Assembly: GCA_035692985.1 (NCBI GenBank)
Contig: DASSHG010000003.1
Location: 62,001 to 126,000, forward strand
DNA from: JARIHC01 sp035692985
GTDB lineage: Bacteria; Patescibacteriota; Saccharimonadia; Saccharimonadales; UBA4665
Reading direction: 5' to 3'
Length of the DNA stretch: 64,000 nt
Below, piece by piece: positions 17,546 through 25,447 of the stretch. The stretch's first letter is position 1. Every line of letters begins with the position of its first letter. Below the pieces are notes generated by a model. It was not told where the DNA came from and ran no database searches. It was given only the letters and a program-made list of their open reading frames with translations. The position numbers and the translations under genes are program-made.

Positions 17546-18817
17546 TCACGATGGCGCCGACGGTGTAACAGTTTCTGGTGTCGCACCGGCTTGTGCGCTT
17601 TCTCCCGCCTGGAGCTGCTGGGCTTTCTGGGGCGTCAGCCGCGGCAGGTTGATGTAGAAGGTGCTGCCCTTGCCGACCTCGCTCTCCACCCAGATGCGGC
17701 CACTATATAATTCAATAATCTTGCGGGCGATGAACAGGCCAAGGCCGGTACCGCCGACAGTTCTGGTAGCCGAATTATCCACCCTGTAAAATTTTTGGAA
17801 CAGATGGGGGACGTCATCGGCGGGGATGCCCGGTCCGGTGTCACGGACATAGCACTGGACTACGTCGTTATTGCCGGTCAGCCCGATAGCCACACTGCCC
17901 TCCTCGGTGTATTTAACGGCGTTGTCAAACAGGTTGGTGATAACTTCGCGCAGGCGCTCATTGTCGGCGTAGATATAATAAAGCGGCCGGATAGTGCGTT
18001 GGCCGCCAGCCTTTTGCTGGCTGGCATTGATAACGTCATCGCTGCTGCCAACCACGAACTCCATAGACAAGCCTTTTTTTTCGGCGGAAAACCGCAAATC
18101 CTCGGTCAGCCGCTCCAGAAAGTTGCCGAGCTCGATTACTACGGGATGGCTCGTCAGGCGGCCGTCCTCGGCTTTGGCGCTGGTCAGCAAATCCTGGAAG
18201 AGCTGGCCGAGATGCTGCGTAGAGGTGTGGGCTTTTTCCAGATAATCGTGCGCCCGGGCGTCTATAGTGGCCACCTTGTCGTTCATGGCCAGTGCCAAAT
18301 AGCCCTCTATAGCGGCGACCGGCGTGCGCATCTCATGGCTGGCGGTACTGATGAAATCAGCGCGCTGCTTTTCTTCGGCCCGCTCGCGGCTGACATCCCG
18401 GAAAACAGCCACTACTGCGGTTACCTCCGACCCTTCCATTAGGGGCGACAGAGTCAAGCTGATGTTCGTCTGTTTATTTTTGCGGGTGGCTACGAAGGTA
18501 TTATTTTCCCGCACGGTGACGTGCTGCTTGAATATAGTGTCGAAAGGGTTCTCGGCATCGCTTAACACTTCGCCCTTGCTATTGACCAGTTTCATAACAT
18601 TTTTGATGTTCAGACCGGTGGCTTCGTTGACGTACCAGCCGAGCATGGAGGCCGCGGCCGGATTGATCAACTGGATGACCTGCTTGTTGTCCACCAGCAG
18701 CAGGCCATCGGCGATGTTGTTGATGATTATCTCAAAACGCTTTTTTTCGTCGCGCATGCTGGGCGGGGCGTCTTTTGGGGCGCCAGCTTGGGAAGCCGGT
18801 TTTTTAAATCCGAACAT
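17546..18817 (-). CDS. Soluble PAS-containing sensor histidine kinase
   Basis: 423 residues from the ATG at 18817 (an in-frame GTG lies 33 bases upstream). No membrane helix. PAS domain about 28-150, HisKA dimerisation domain with the phosphorylated His in STASHEMRTPVAAIEGY near 160, and HATPase: N box TNLFDNAVKYTE, G1 DTGPGI, F box LFQKFYR, G2 GGTGLGLFIARK. The C-terminal 30 residues are low-complexity. Partner is the receiver protein downstream. Signal unknown. Confidence 0.93.
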   Translation of the reverse strand: MFGFKKPASQAGAPKDAPPSMRDEKKRFEIIINNIADGLLLVDNKQVIQLINPAAASMLGWYVNEATGLNIKNVMKLVNSKGEVLSDAENPFDTIFKQHVTVRENNTFVATRKNKQTNISLTLSPLMEGSEVTAVVAVFRDVSRERAEEKQRADFISTASHEMRTPVAAIEGYLALAMNDKVATIDARAHDYLEKAHTSTQHLGQLFQDLLTSAKAEDGRLTSHPVVIELGNFLERLTEDLRFSAEKKGLSMEFVVGSSDDVINASQQKAGGQRTIRPLYYIYADNERLREVITNLFDNAVKYTEEGSVAIGLTGNNDVVQCYVRDTGPGIPADDVPHLFQKFYRVDNSATRTVGGTGLGLFIARKIIELYSGRIWVESEVGKGSTFYINLPRLTPQKAQQLQAGESAQAGATPETVTPSAPS

Positions 18818-18949
18818 CAGTTTACCTGCCTCGACAACTGCCAGGCCCACCCGCTAGCATTGATCAAGGTGTGGGAGCACATATTACAATGCTCTCATTA
18901 TCGGTGTTTAAGGGGTTTTATGCAATCCCCTTACGCTTACAGGCTAGGA

Positions 18950-19705
18950 TTAGTCTAAAAGACCACTGTCGACGGCAGTAGTTTGAGCGTAACCCCTGTC
19001 GTCACTTCGTGGCTGTCGCCCAGGACGCGGTATTGGTGTGTGACTTTCCGTATCATAGTCTTCCTGGCCGACGATCCCTCTAGTCAGCTCGCCCAGTGGT
19101 ATGAACCCGTTATCGCGCAGTTCTTTTAGGGTTTTCGATTTTTGTTCCGGGACTATCATTTTTATGAACGAGCCGGACTCCGCGGGGTCTTCGGGTACTA
19201 TTTCGTGAATGATATATGACTTTTCCCCGCTTTGAGGCAAAACCAGTCCTCCGCCAGCGTTCAGGACGCCGCTATAGACGTCGCTTTTTGGCGAGTTTAG
19301 TACCAGGGCGCCAAAATGACGCCGCGCATTATAAGCCGCCTCGTTTGGCTCGGGGTAAAGGCGGTCATATTCGTCAGCTAGAAAATTAGGCATCACGGCT
19401 GCCGCTACACTGCAGCGACCGGCCAAATTATAAACGGCTAGCCAGGGGTAATCCTCGCTTATCTTTTTATCATAAATATCAAAATGCGGGCCGCGGCCCC
19501 GGGGTTGGCGCTCATTGTATTGGGCATATACGTTATCAACGTCGGCCTCGGGGAAAGCCGCGCCGGCAAAACGCAGGATCCCGCCGCCAAGTTCTGCCAG
19601 TAACGCTACGTTTCCATTCAGCGGTTTACCGCGGCTGGCTATCTGCTCGCTTAAAGTGTCCGGTTCGTCGAAAATGGGTATTGATGATTGCGTTTCTTGC
19701 GCCAT
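18950..19705 (-). CDS. Hypothetical protein, 251 residues
   Basis: Not recognised. No signal peptide or membrane helix. A central region (about 90-190) contains HFGALVLNSPKSDVYSGVLN and SYIIHEIVPEDPAESGSFIK and may be a globular alpha/beta domain; the last 40 residues are polar and disordered-looking. The ATG at 19705 is the natural start (MAQETQSS). It stands alone between the kinase gene and tRNA-Glu. A hairpin TAAGGGG/CCCCTTA lies after its stop (about 18908-18932) without a T-run. Confidence 0.6.
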   Translation of the reverse strand: MAQETQSSIPIFDEPDTLSEQIASRGKPLNGNVALLAELGGGILRFAGAAFPEADVDNVYAQYNERQPRGRGPHFDIYDKKISEDYPWLAVYNLAGRCSVAAAVMPNFLADEYDRLYPEPNEAAYNARRHFGALVLNSPKSDVYSGVLNAGGGLVLPQSGEKSYIIHEIVPEDPAESGSFIKMIVPEQKSKTLKELRDNGFIPLGELTRGIVGQEDYDTESHTPIPRPGRQPRSDDRGYAQTTAVDSGLLD

Positions 19706-19839
19706 AAATGTTACCTCGACTATCTTATGAACTTAAAGTACCATAAACGGGCTTGTTTGGCTAGGAGTAGCTGTGCTAGTCCGTATGGACGCTCTCTAAC
19801 AGATGTGGTAAGATGTTTCGGCCGTGATTTAGGATGCGC

Positions 19840-19914
19840 GGCCTCATCGTCTAACGGCTAGGACACCAGGTTCTCATCCTGGCAATCGGGGTTCGATTCC
19901 CCGTGAGGTCACCA
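19840..19914 (+). tRNA. tRNA-Glu (CTC)
   Basis: 75 nt with encoded CCA. Acceptor GGCCTCA/TGAGGTC; anticodon stem CCAGG/CCTGG with loop TTCTCAT giving anticodon CTC; T arm CGGGG-TTCGATT-CCCCG. Likely promoter: TGGACG-N17-TAAGAT ending about 30 bases upstream. The gene is followed at once by a terminator hairpin, and its last 19 bases are repeated at 20058. Confidence 0.95.
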
Positions 19915-19960
19915 TTGAAAGTGCCCGATCTTGTGTCGGGTATTTTCAATGGTTATTTTT
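19912..19960 (+). terminator. Intrinsic terminator of tRNA-Glu
   Basis: CCATTGAAA (19912-19920) pairs with TTTCAATGG (19944-19952), with an inner CCCGA/TCGGG stem, followed by TTATTTTT. The hairpin starts within the CCA end of the tRNA. Confidence 0.8.
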
Positions 19961-20057
19961 CGCAGAGAAATGAATCGAACCTAGGTTCGAAGACAAGGAG
20001 CACGCGCAGGAGTTTACTCCGAGCATGCGACGAAGGCGCATCGAGCGTTAGCGAGAT

Positions 20058-20076
20058 ATTCCCCGTGAGGTCACCA
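20058..20076 (+). repeat. 19-bp perfect duplicate of the tRNA-Glu 3' end (att-like)
   Basis: ATTCCCCGTGAGGTCACCA is identical to 19896-19914 and in the same direction. Such duplications mark tRNA integration sites. The 143 bp between hold the terminator, a 16-bp palindrome TCGAACCTAGGTTCGA (19975-19990) resembling a T-arm, and a GGAG-TTTA-CTCC hairpin, but no gene. Confidence 0.8.
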
Positions 20077-20078
20077 GT

Positions 20079-20459
20079 TTATTTGATTTTGTTCAAGAAC
20101 TCGACCAATTCGCGAGGGGTAAAATTGGCTTTGACCAGGTAGCCGTCGGCTTGTTTTTCGATGTCCGCCTGGACGTCTTCGCGCTGTTCCAGGTTGGTGG
20201 TGATAATAATTTTGGAGCGGATGGGCTGGGCGCGCGCTGGGTCGCGCAAGCGGCGCAGAATCTCGATGCCGGTCAAGTTGGGTAGCATCAGGTCCAACAG
20301 GATGATGTCATACTGGTTGGTTTCAGCGGCGGCCAGGCCTTCCATGCCGTCGCTGATAACAGTTACTTTGTAGCCGCCGCTGGTCAGCGCGCGCGAATAC
20401 AGTTCGCTGATAAAATGCTCGTCTTCTATACATAGAATGGTGCGGCCGGACATAGGCAT
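20079..20459 (-). CDS. Stand-alone CheY-like response regulator
   Basis: 126-residue receiver domain only: acidic residues in CIEDEHF near 11-13, phospho-acceptor Asp in IILLDLMLPN near 55, Thr pair in IITTN near 88, Lys in GYLVKANF near 110. No output domain. Its stop lies two bases beyond the duplicated tRNA end. The upstream kinase gene on the same strand ends 12 bases before it, so they are a cognate pair, the second such pair in this region. Confidence 0.92.
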   Translation of the reverse strand: MPMSGRTILCIEDEHFISELYSRALTSGGYKVTVISDGMEGLAAAETNQYDIILLDLMLPNLTGIEILRRLRDPARAQPIRSKIIITTNLEQREDVQADIEKQADGYLVKANFTPRELVEFLNKIK

Positions 20460-20471
20460 AGTGTAGCAGAG

Positions 20472-22010
20472 TTAGCGCCGGTAGAGGGAGTGGTTTTTGA
20501 TCCAGCCGTGGGCGCTACGGGTGAGCTCCTGGCCTCCGCCGCGTTTTTGCTCTCCGGCCAGTTTGGCATACGGCACCAGCGTGAAGCCGAAGGTGCTGCC
20601 CTCGCCCGGCTTGCTGCGGACCCATAATTGGCCGCCGTGGGCGTCGATGATGGCTTTGCTGAGATACAGGCCCAACCCGGTGCCGCCGACTTGAGCCCGG
20701 TTGCGGTGGTCGCGGTAAAATTTAGTGAAAAGATGCGGCATTATATTGTTGGAAATGCCGACGCCAAAATCCTGGACAGTAGTTTCGACCAGGCCTTCCC
20801 CGTTGAGATGGGTGTCGATGTTGATAACTTTGCTTTTGCCGCTGTATTTAATGGCGTTATCAACCAGATTGCTGATGACTTCCTGGATGCTGAGGTGGTC
20901 GACGCCGACGCTTGGCAGGTCGGTGGCCAGCCGGCAATGCAGCGTGATGCCGCGGACTTTGGCCTGCAGGCTGAGGGCGGCAATCGAACTTTTTAAGACG
21001 GCCGGCCAATTCTCTTCTTCGAGATGTAATTCCAACTGGTCATCGTCGACGCGCGCCACATTCAAGATGTTATTAACGAAGGCCATCAGCTGTTCGGCCT
21101 GGGCGCGCATCTTTTCCATGAAACTCTGCAGTTCTGGATCGATTTTGCCGCCTAATTCTTCTTCGAAAACCTCTATGTAGCCGCGCAGCAGTGTTAGCGG
21201 CATGCGCAGCTCATGGACTGTCAGGGCGATGAAGCTGACCGCTTGGTCGTCTTGGCTGTACTGGCTGGTGTGGTCAAACAGTGTCAGGATGGTTTCTATT
21301 TTTTCGGGGTTGTCGCGGTTGTAGTAGGCGGCCAGGTCGAAGAGACGGGCCGGGTGGGTATCGCGGACATTCAGACGGACCCGCTCCCAGCTGCCGGCGG
21401 CCGTGGCGTTTTTGGTTTTGGCTGTTTTTAGCCAGCTATCAAAGGTGTCCTGGCTGGGAAAAGCCATGTCCAGAACCGAATAAACGTTTTTGCCGGTCAG
21501 GCCCGTAACCGGCAAGCCGGTGTAGCGGGCGGCGGCCTGGTTGGCAAAAGTGATGGTCTGGTTGGAATCCAGCAATATTAGCGGCAGCGGTAGGTTCTGG
21601 GCTATGAAATTATGGGCCGGATCGGCCTTTTGCCGTTGTTCGTCGCTAGTAACTTGGGATGCCTTGCTGGCCAATTGGTAAACCTGGGATATCAGGCTTA
21701 CTACCAGCTCCCCGGCCAGCCTAAGGTCTTTGGCTTGCGGTACGGCCGGATTGGGCTGGCCGGTGTTGAGCCGCTCCAAAGCCTCCCAAAAAACACGTAA
21801 AGGCTGGATAGCCCACTCGGTAATGACGTAGGTGATGATTAAACCGGTGGTTATGCTGGCGGCGAAACTTATAGCTGCTGCTATGGCCGCCGGAAGGGTT
21901 GTAAATGTCTCAAGACCGTACCAGATGCCCGCCAGCAGGATGCCCCGCGCTATTAACAGGCCAATGATATACCATCTGATCTGCCACCGGAGCTGTTGCA
22001 GGAGATCCAT
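20472..22010 (-). CDS. Membrane-bound sensor histidine kinase with PAS domain
   Basis: 512 residues. Two membrane helices at about 12-35 and 42-66 with almost no external loop, then a HAMP-like linker, a PAS domain (about 135-250), HisKA with the His in ALTVHELRMPLTLLRGY near 265, and HATPase: N box SNLVDNAIKYSG, G1 QDFGVGIS, F box LFTKFYRD, G2 GGTGLGLYLSKA. The lack of an external sensor domain suggests it senses a membrane or cytoplasmic signal. Directly upstream of its receiver gene. Confidence 0.93.
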   Translation of the reverse strand: MDLLQQLRWQIRWYIIGLLIARGILLAGIWYGLETFTTLPAAIAAAISFAASITTGLIITYVITEWAIQPLRVFWEALERLNTGQPNPAVPQAKDLRLAGELVVSLISQVYQLASKASQVTSDEQRQKADPAHNFIAQNLPLPLILLDSNQTITFANQAAARYTGLPVTGLTGKNVYSVLDMAFPSQDTFDSWLKTAKTKNATAAGSWERVRLNVRDTHPARLFDLAAYYNRDNPEKIETILTLFDHTSQYSQDDQAVSFIALTVHELRMPLTLLRGYIEVFEEELGGKIDPELQSFMEKMRAQAEQLMAFVNNILNVARVDDDQLELHLEEENWPAVLKSSIAALSLQAKVRGITLHCRLATDLPSVGVDHLSIQEVISNLVDNAIKYSGKSKVINIDTHLNGEGLVETTVQDFGVGISNNIMPHLFTKFYRDHRNRAQVGGTGLGLYLSKAIIDAHGGQLWVRSKPGEGSTFGFTLVPYAKLAGEQKRGGGQELTRSAHGWIKNHSLYRR

Positions 22011-22015
22011 GACTG

Positions 22016-23218
22016 TTACGGCGAGTAGCTGACTTTACTGGTGCCAGCTACGGCGGTCAGCCAGGTTTGGCCGGGATTGAGCAGGATAATTTTGCCGCTT
22101 CCGTCTTTAAAAGTGAATTGCGCGGTACTGCTGGTTTTGGCCCAGGTGCCGGTGATGACCTGGCCGTCCTGGAAGATGTAGACCGGGCCGCTGCCGATGG
22201 TGGCGTAATTGGAGTGATAGCCGTCGGCCTCCAGGTTGTACGGCATAACCAGGGCAATGACAACTACCGGCTTGATCTGTTTGTTGGTGTTGGCGTCGAC
22301 ATGCGGCGCGCCAGCCTCGCTGCGGGCGTAGCTGTTGCTGGCGGCATCGTAGTCGTAGTGGACGTTGTAGGTTGGGCCGGACATCGCCAGGTTGATAGTC
22401 TTGGCGGCCAGCGGCTTTGATTTTATAGGATGGGCTTTTTTCTTGCGGATAAAGCCGGTGTAATGGCTGGTGACATATCCTTTTTGAACCTCCAGCTTGC
22501 TGAGCGTGCTTATGCTGGTATAGACATTGTGCGGTGCCGCCCGGCTGCCAACGCGGTGGTAAGAGCCGCCGTTGGCGAATTGGTCCAGGTCGCGGACGTG
22601 CCATTGTTTGATGTCGTTCAAGGCTTCCGGACTGCCGCCGACGTGGGCGTAACCGGCGTCAAAACCAAGGTTCCATTGTTCATAGTACGGCCGCGCGCTG
22701 CGGATCGGCCCGACGTTATCCGGCGCGGTGTCCTGGTAGAGCGCCAGGAAACGGGTTACACCGCCCTCGGCGATAGCCTCGAAAACGACGCCGGCCTCAC
22801 CAAGACCTGATTGCGGCCTGGCCTGTGGGCTGTTCTCAATCATCACGCCGGTAACGGTACGCTTGTTGACGATCGGGTCAACTGGCAAGCCGGTCAAGGT
22901 CGATGGCACGGTCATTTGGGTGGTGACCTTAGGGATCGCTTGTAAGGTGGCGGGCTTTTTCTTGTGTAATAACAGATAGCCGCCACCGGCCAGCAGCAGT
23001 ACGATGATAATAAAGATAATCCACTCTTTTTTGCCGGGCGGCCAGTTCAGGGTGTCGAGTTTATGCCATTTGGATTCTCGTTTTTTGGGCATGGGATTGT
23101 TTATCTCCGCGGGGCTGATGTCATCCCCGATCGTGTTATCCGGCGCGGCCGGCGCTTCGCCGTTGCCGGTTTCGCTTTCGGCGGCGGCTTCTTCAGGCGT
23201 CTTAAAGTCGCTATCCAT
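22016..23218 (-). CDS. DUF3048 (YerB-like) domain protein
   Basis: 400 residues. Acidic cytoplasmic N-terminus (about 1-65), one membrane helix near 67-86, then an external DUF3048 region: MIENSPQARPQSGLGEAGVV, EAIAEGGVTRFLALYQ, VGPIRSARPYYEQW and HVGGSPEA are all typical, followed by the second DUF3048 domain. B. subtilis YerB is a lipoprotein; here a membrane anchor replaces the lipobox. Biochemical role of the family is not established. It ends six bases before the histidine kinase start, so it may belong to that operon and sense or shape the envelope. Confidence 0.85.
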   Translation of the reverse strand: MDSDFKTPEEAAAESETGNGEAPAAPDNTIGDDISPAEINNPMPKKRESKWHKLDTLNWPPGKKEWIIFIIIVLLLAGGGYLLLHKKKPATLQAIPKVTTQMTVPSTLTGLPVDPIVNKRTVTGVMIENSPQARPQSGLGEAGVVFEAIAEGGVTRFLALYQDTAPDNVGPIRSARPYYEQWNLGFDAGYAHVGGSPEALNDIKQWHVRDLDQFANGGSYHRVGSRAAPHNVYTSISTLSKLEVQKGYVTSHYTGFIRKKKAHPIKSKPLAAKTINLAMSGPTYNVHYDYDAASNSYARSEAGAPHVDANTNKQIKPVVVIALVMPYNLEADGYHSNYATIGSGPVYIFQDGQVITGTWAKTSSTAQFTFKDGSGKIILLNPGQTWLTAVAGTSKVSYSP

Positions 23219-23256
23219 GCGCTACATTATACCAACGCTTATGGTTTTACACTAGT

Positions 23257-24675
23257 TTATCTAAGTGCCGCGAGCTGTTCATCGATACGGGCCAGGCTGC
23301 GGTCTTTGCCGAGGATGGCTAGCGTGCCGGCCAAGCCCGGGCTGGCCGGTGCCTGCGTGGTGGCGATTCTGATTAAGCTGAATAGGACGGCTGGTTTCTG
23401 GCCGGTCCGCTCTAGCAGGTCGTTGAGGCGCTTAGTCAGGTCATCGACGGTGAAATCACTCTGTTCAAGGCTGGCTTTAGCCTGCTCCAGCAGCTCTTTT
23501 AGTTCCGTTGGCAAAAGTTTTTTAAGTTGTTTATGGTCGCTGATAAGTTCGGGATTGATCGCTAGGTCGGTGAAGAAAAATCGGGTCAGCTCCGGCAGTT
23601 CAGCAAAATATTTAAGGCGTTCGCGGGTGATGGCCAACACGTTTTTTTTGTATTCGTCATCATATCCGGCGGCCTCGTCCGGCCAGAAATCTTTGGAGCG
23701 CGCGAAGAGGTCATCCGGCTCAATCTTCTCGCGGATCCAGAAGCCGTTCATCCACTCTAACCGGCGTTCATCAAAGTGGGCGCCGCCTTTGTGGATTTCC
23801 TTGAGACTGAACTTTTTAATTAATTCAGCGGTGGTGAAAATCTCCTGTTCGGTATCGTCGTTCCAGCCCAAAGTGGCCAGGAAGTTAAGCATTGCTTCCG
23901 GCAAGTAGCCCTCGCCGGCGTAGTCCAAAATGTCTTTGGCACCGTCGCGTTTGCTGAGTTTTTTATTGCCGCCTGGCGCCATCACATACGGCAACATGGC
24001 CATCACCGGCGGCGTCAGGCCGAGGGCCTCATAAAGATTCAAATACTTTGGCACCGAGGCGACGAACTCCTGGCTGCGGATAACGTGAGTGATGTTCATC
24101 TCGGCGTCGTCGACGATGTGGGCGAAGTTGTAAGTCGGATAACCGTCGGATTTCATTAATATAAAATCATCTATAACTTCCGGTCCGGTCGATAGTTCGC
24201 CCATCACGGCATCTTGCCAGGTGTACGGCTTGGGATCGGACTTGAAGCGCAGTGGTTGGCTGCCATCCCACTTGAGTAGGTTTTCGGGCCGGTGGTCGCG
24301 GAACAGGAACGGTTTTTTAGCGGCTTTGGCCTGGTCGCGGAAGTTTTGCAGTTCTTTGGGCGAGTACGGGTCGGCGTAAGCACGGCCTTGTTCCACTAAT
24401 TTGCCCGCCCACTTTTTATAAATATCAAGCCGGTCGGATTGTTTGATTGGGCCCTCGTCCCACTTGATGCCAACCCACTTCAGGCTGTCTTGGATGTGCT
24501 CGATACTGCCGGCGACTTCGCGAATTTTGTCAGTGTCTTCAATCCGCAAAATGAACTGACCGCCGCTTTGCCGGGCGACCAGCCAGGCGAACAACGCGGT
24601 GCGGACGCCGCCGACGTGCAAGAAGCCGGTCGGGCTGGGCGCGAAACGGGTGCGGGCTGGTTTCATTGGTTTCAT
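23257..24675 (-). CDS. gltX: Glutamyl-tRNA synthetase
   Basis: Class I aminoacyl-tRNA synthetase charging tRNA-Glu. 472 residues: HIGH-type motif in APSPTGFLHVGG near 10-20, RIEDTD near 45, KMSKS-type motif KLSKRDGAKD near 245-254, and the helical anticodon-binding domain from about 320. Two ATGs are possible (24675, 24666). TATAAT overlaps the first ATG, so the second could be a leaderless start. It lies about 100 bases downstream of the hammerhead at 24773, on the same strand, so ribozyme cleavage of a read-through transcript would give gltX a new 5' end. Confidence 0.96.
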   Translation of the reverse strand: MKPMKPARTRFAPSPTGFLHVGGVRTALFAWLVARQSGGQFILRIEDTDKIREVAGSIEHIQDSLKWVGIKWDEGPIKQSDRLDIYKKWAGKLVEQGRAYADPYSPKELQNFRDQAKAAKKPFLFRDHRPENLLKWDGSQPLRFKSDPKPYTWQDAVMGELSTGPEVIDDFILMKSDGYPTYNFAHIVDDAEMNITHVIRSQEFVASVPKYLNLYEALGLTPPVMAMLPYVMAPGGNKKLSKRDGAKDILDYAGEGYLPEAMLNFLATLGWNDDTEQEIFTTAELIKKFSLKEIHKGGAHFDERRLEWMNGFWIREKIEPDDLFARSKDFWPDEAAGYDDEYKKNVLAITRERLKYFAELPELTRFFFTDLAINPELISDHKQLKKLLPTELKELLEQAKASLEQSDFTVDDLTKRLNDLLERTGQKPAVLFSLIRIATTQAPASPGLAGTLAILGKDRSLARIDEQLAALR

Positions 24676-24712
24676 TATAAGAGAAAAGCTGAAAAGGCGC
24701 GAGAATTAAGCA

Positions 24713-24755
24713 CATTTGGAAGTACCACATATATATTTTCTATACTTTCTAAATG
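24713..24755 (-). other. AU-rich hairpin after the hammerhead
   Basis: CATTT/AAATG outer stem with an inner GAA-GTAT/GTAC-TTC stem and a one-base bulge. It occupies the same place relative to this ribozyme as the AU-rich hairpin of the 113-bp repeat does in the other unit, without sequence identity. Confidence 0.55.
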
Positions 24756-24772
24756 GGAATGTTGTAGTTTAT

Positions 24773-24831
24773 CTTTTCGCTTTCGTCCTTTCGGACTCGT
24801 CAGTACAGAAACACATCCGTAGAGCGAAAAA
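24773..24831 (-). ncRNA. Type III hammerhead ribozyme
   Basis: Read on the minus strand. Stem III TTTTTCGCT with AGCGAAAAG (24831-24823 / 24781-24773), last pair U-G. Cleavage triplet CUC, scission expected after 24822. Stem I TACGGA/TCTGTA (24821-24816 / 24809-24804), loop TGTGTT. Core CTGACGA 24803-24797. Stem II GTCC/GGAC with a GAAA loop. GAAA at 24784-24781. Stem II and the inner stem III are identical to the other ribozyme; stem I differs in sequence but still pairs, which argues for selection on structure. Confidence 0.92.
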
Positions 24832-24862
24832 GAACAATCCATCAAAATATCTACCAAAAGAA

Positions 24863-24948
24863 GAGAGGTGCCGAGGGCGGCGGGGAGAGCCGTAAGGCTT
24901 GAAAATTAAGTCCCCGCCGCCAACGACAGTAAGCTGTGGCTACCTCTC
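24863..24948 (-). other. Three-way-junction RNA element overlapping a stop codon
   Basis: Minus strand. Outer stem GAGAGGT/ACCTCTC (24948-24942 / 24869-24863) uses the last two codons and the first base of the TAG of the upstream ORF. Inside are a small ACAG/CTGT hairpin with loop CTTA and an 11-bp stem GGCGGCGGGGA/TCCCCGCCGCC (24921/24886) capped by AGCC-TTAC-GGCT. It stands between ORF and hammerhead, as does the GC hairpin of the other unit. Confidence 0.75.
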
Positions 24949-25293
24949 GGACTCGTGCATCGCGATTCTGATTACCTCAGCCATATAGTTGACGTCCACA
25001 GCTCTGCTGTAGTGAAGGGTCAGCCGGTAGAGCCTGACGTTAGCTTTGTCGACACAGTCGATGTCGTTAATGGTGGCGTTCAGAACGTCAGTCAACAACC
25101 TGCTGTTCCGGGAATCCCCGATTATTCTAGTCAACGTGGCGTATGGAGCGTTGGCGTATATCTCAAAATCCGAAGTCCGCGGCTCCTTATAGAGCGGTTT
25201 GTCGAATTCGACGACCAGAACGCCTGGACTCTCCGGGATGAAGACGACTTTTACCCCGTTGTGGGTCTCGTAGACATGCGTGCAGTCACACAT
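24940..25293 (-). CDS. Hypothetical protein, 117 residues, with hammerhead in its 3' region
   Basis: Not recognised. Soluble, begins with a Cys pair (MCDCTHVYE), contains predicted beta strands (GVKVVFIPESPGVLVVEF near 13-30) and then helices (LTRIIGDSRNSRLLTDVLNA). No membrane segment. TAGGAG precedes the ATG at a good distance. It has its own promoter (25398-25426), a 5' leader with two similar hairpins, and a structured 3' region ending in a hammerhead. Not related in sequence to the 82-residue protein of the other unit, so the common element is the RNA. Confidence 0.72.
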   Translation of the reverse strand: MCDCTHVYETHNGVKVVFIPESPGVLVVEFDKPLYKEPRTSDFEIYANAPYATLTRIIGDSRNSRLLTDVLNATINDIDCVDKANVRLYRLTLHYSRAVDVNYMAEVIRIAMHESER

Positions 25294-25333
25294 TATTTTC
25301 TCCTAACGGACAGATAGACGGATGGATTGTTCA

Positions 25334-25390
25334 GGTGCTACCTAAACTGAATACTTCTAAGGTAGTTTGTACCTGAGTACTTCTAGGTTG
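25334..25390 (-). promoter_or_regulatory. Tandem leader hairpins with the same loop
   Basis: In the 5' leader (minus strand) two hairpins follow each other: ACCT-agaagtactc-AGGT and CTACCT-tagaagtattcagttt-AGGTAG. Both expose AGAAGTA-Y-TC. A 17-base direct repeat with few differences (25347-25363, 25373-25389) underlies this. It could bind a protein or small RNA, or act on DNA as an operator. Confidence 0.55.
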
Positions 25391-25397
25391 CGAATAA

Positions 25398-25426
25398 ATC
25401 TTAGCATATTATACATCTTTCGTCAA
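25398..25426 (-). promoter_or_regulatory. Promoter TTGACGAAAG-N10-TGCTAAGAT
   Basis: Minus strand: TTGACG 25426-25421, 17-base spacer, TAAGAT 25403-25398, TGC before the -10. Matches the promoter at 15242 in the first ten bases and in the TGCTA block at identical spacing. Confidence 0.75.
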
Positions 25427-25447
25427 TAGCACCTATTTGTTAGTAGG

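Noticed and set aside
18908..18932. AAGGGG/CCCCTT hairpin as terminator of the 251-residue protein gene
   Set aside because: No T-run on either side; kept only as a remark.
19760..19800. CTAGTCCGTATGGAC as another hammerhead stem II
   Set aside because: Neither CUGANGA nor GAAA flanks it; it is part of the tRNA-Glu promoter region.
22107..22604. 165-codon minus-strand frame inside the DUF3048 gene
   Set aside because: Arg/Gln-rich out-of-frame translation; the DUF3048 frame is clearly coding.
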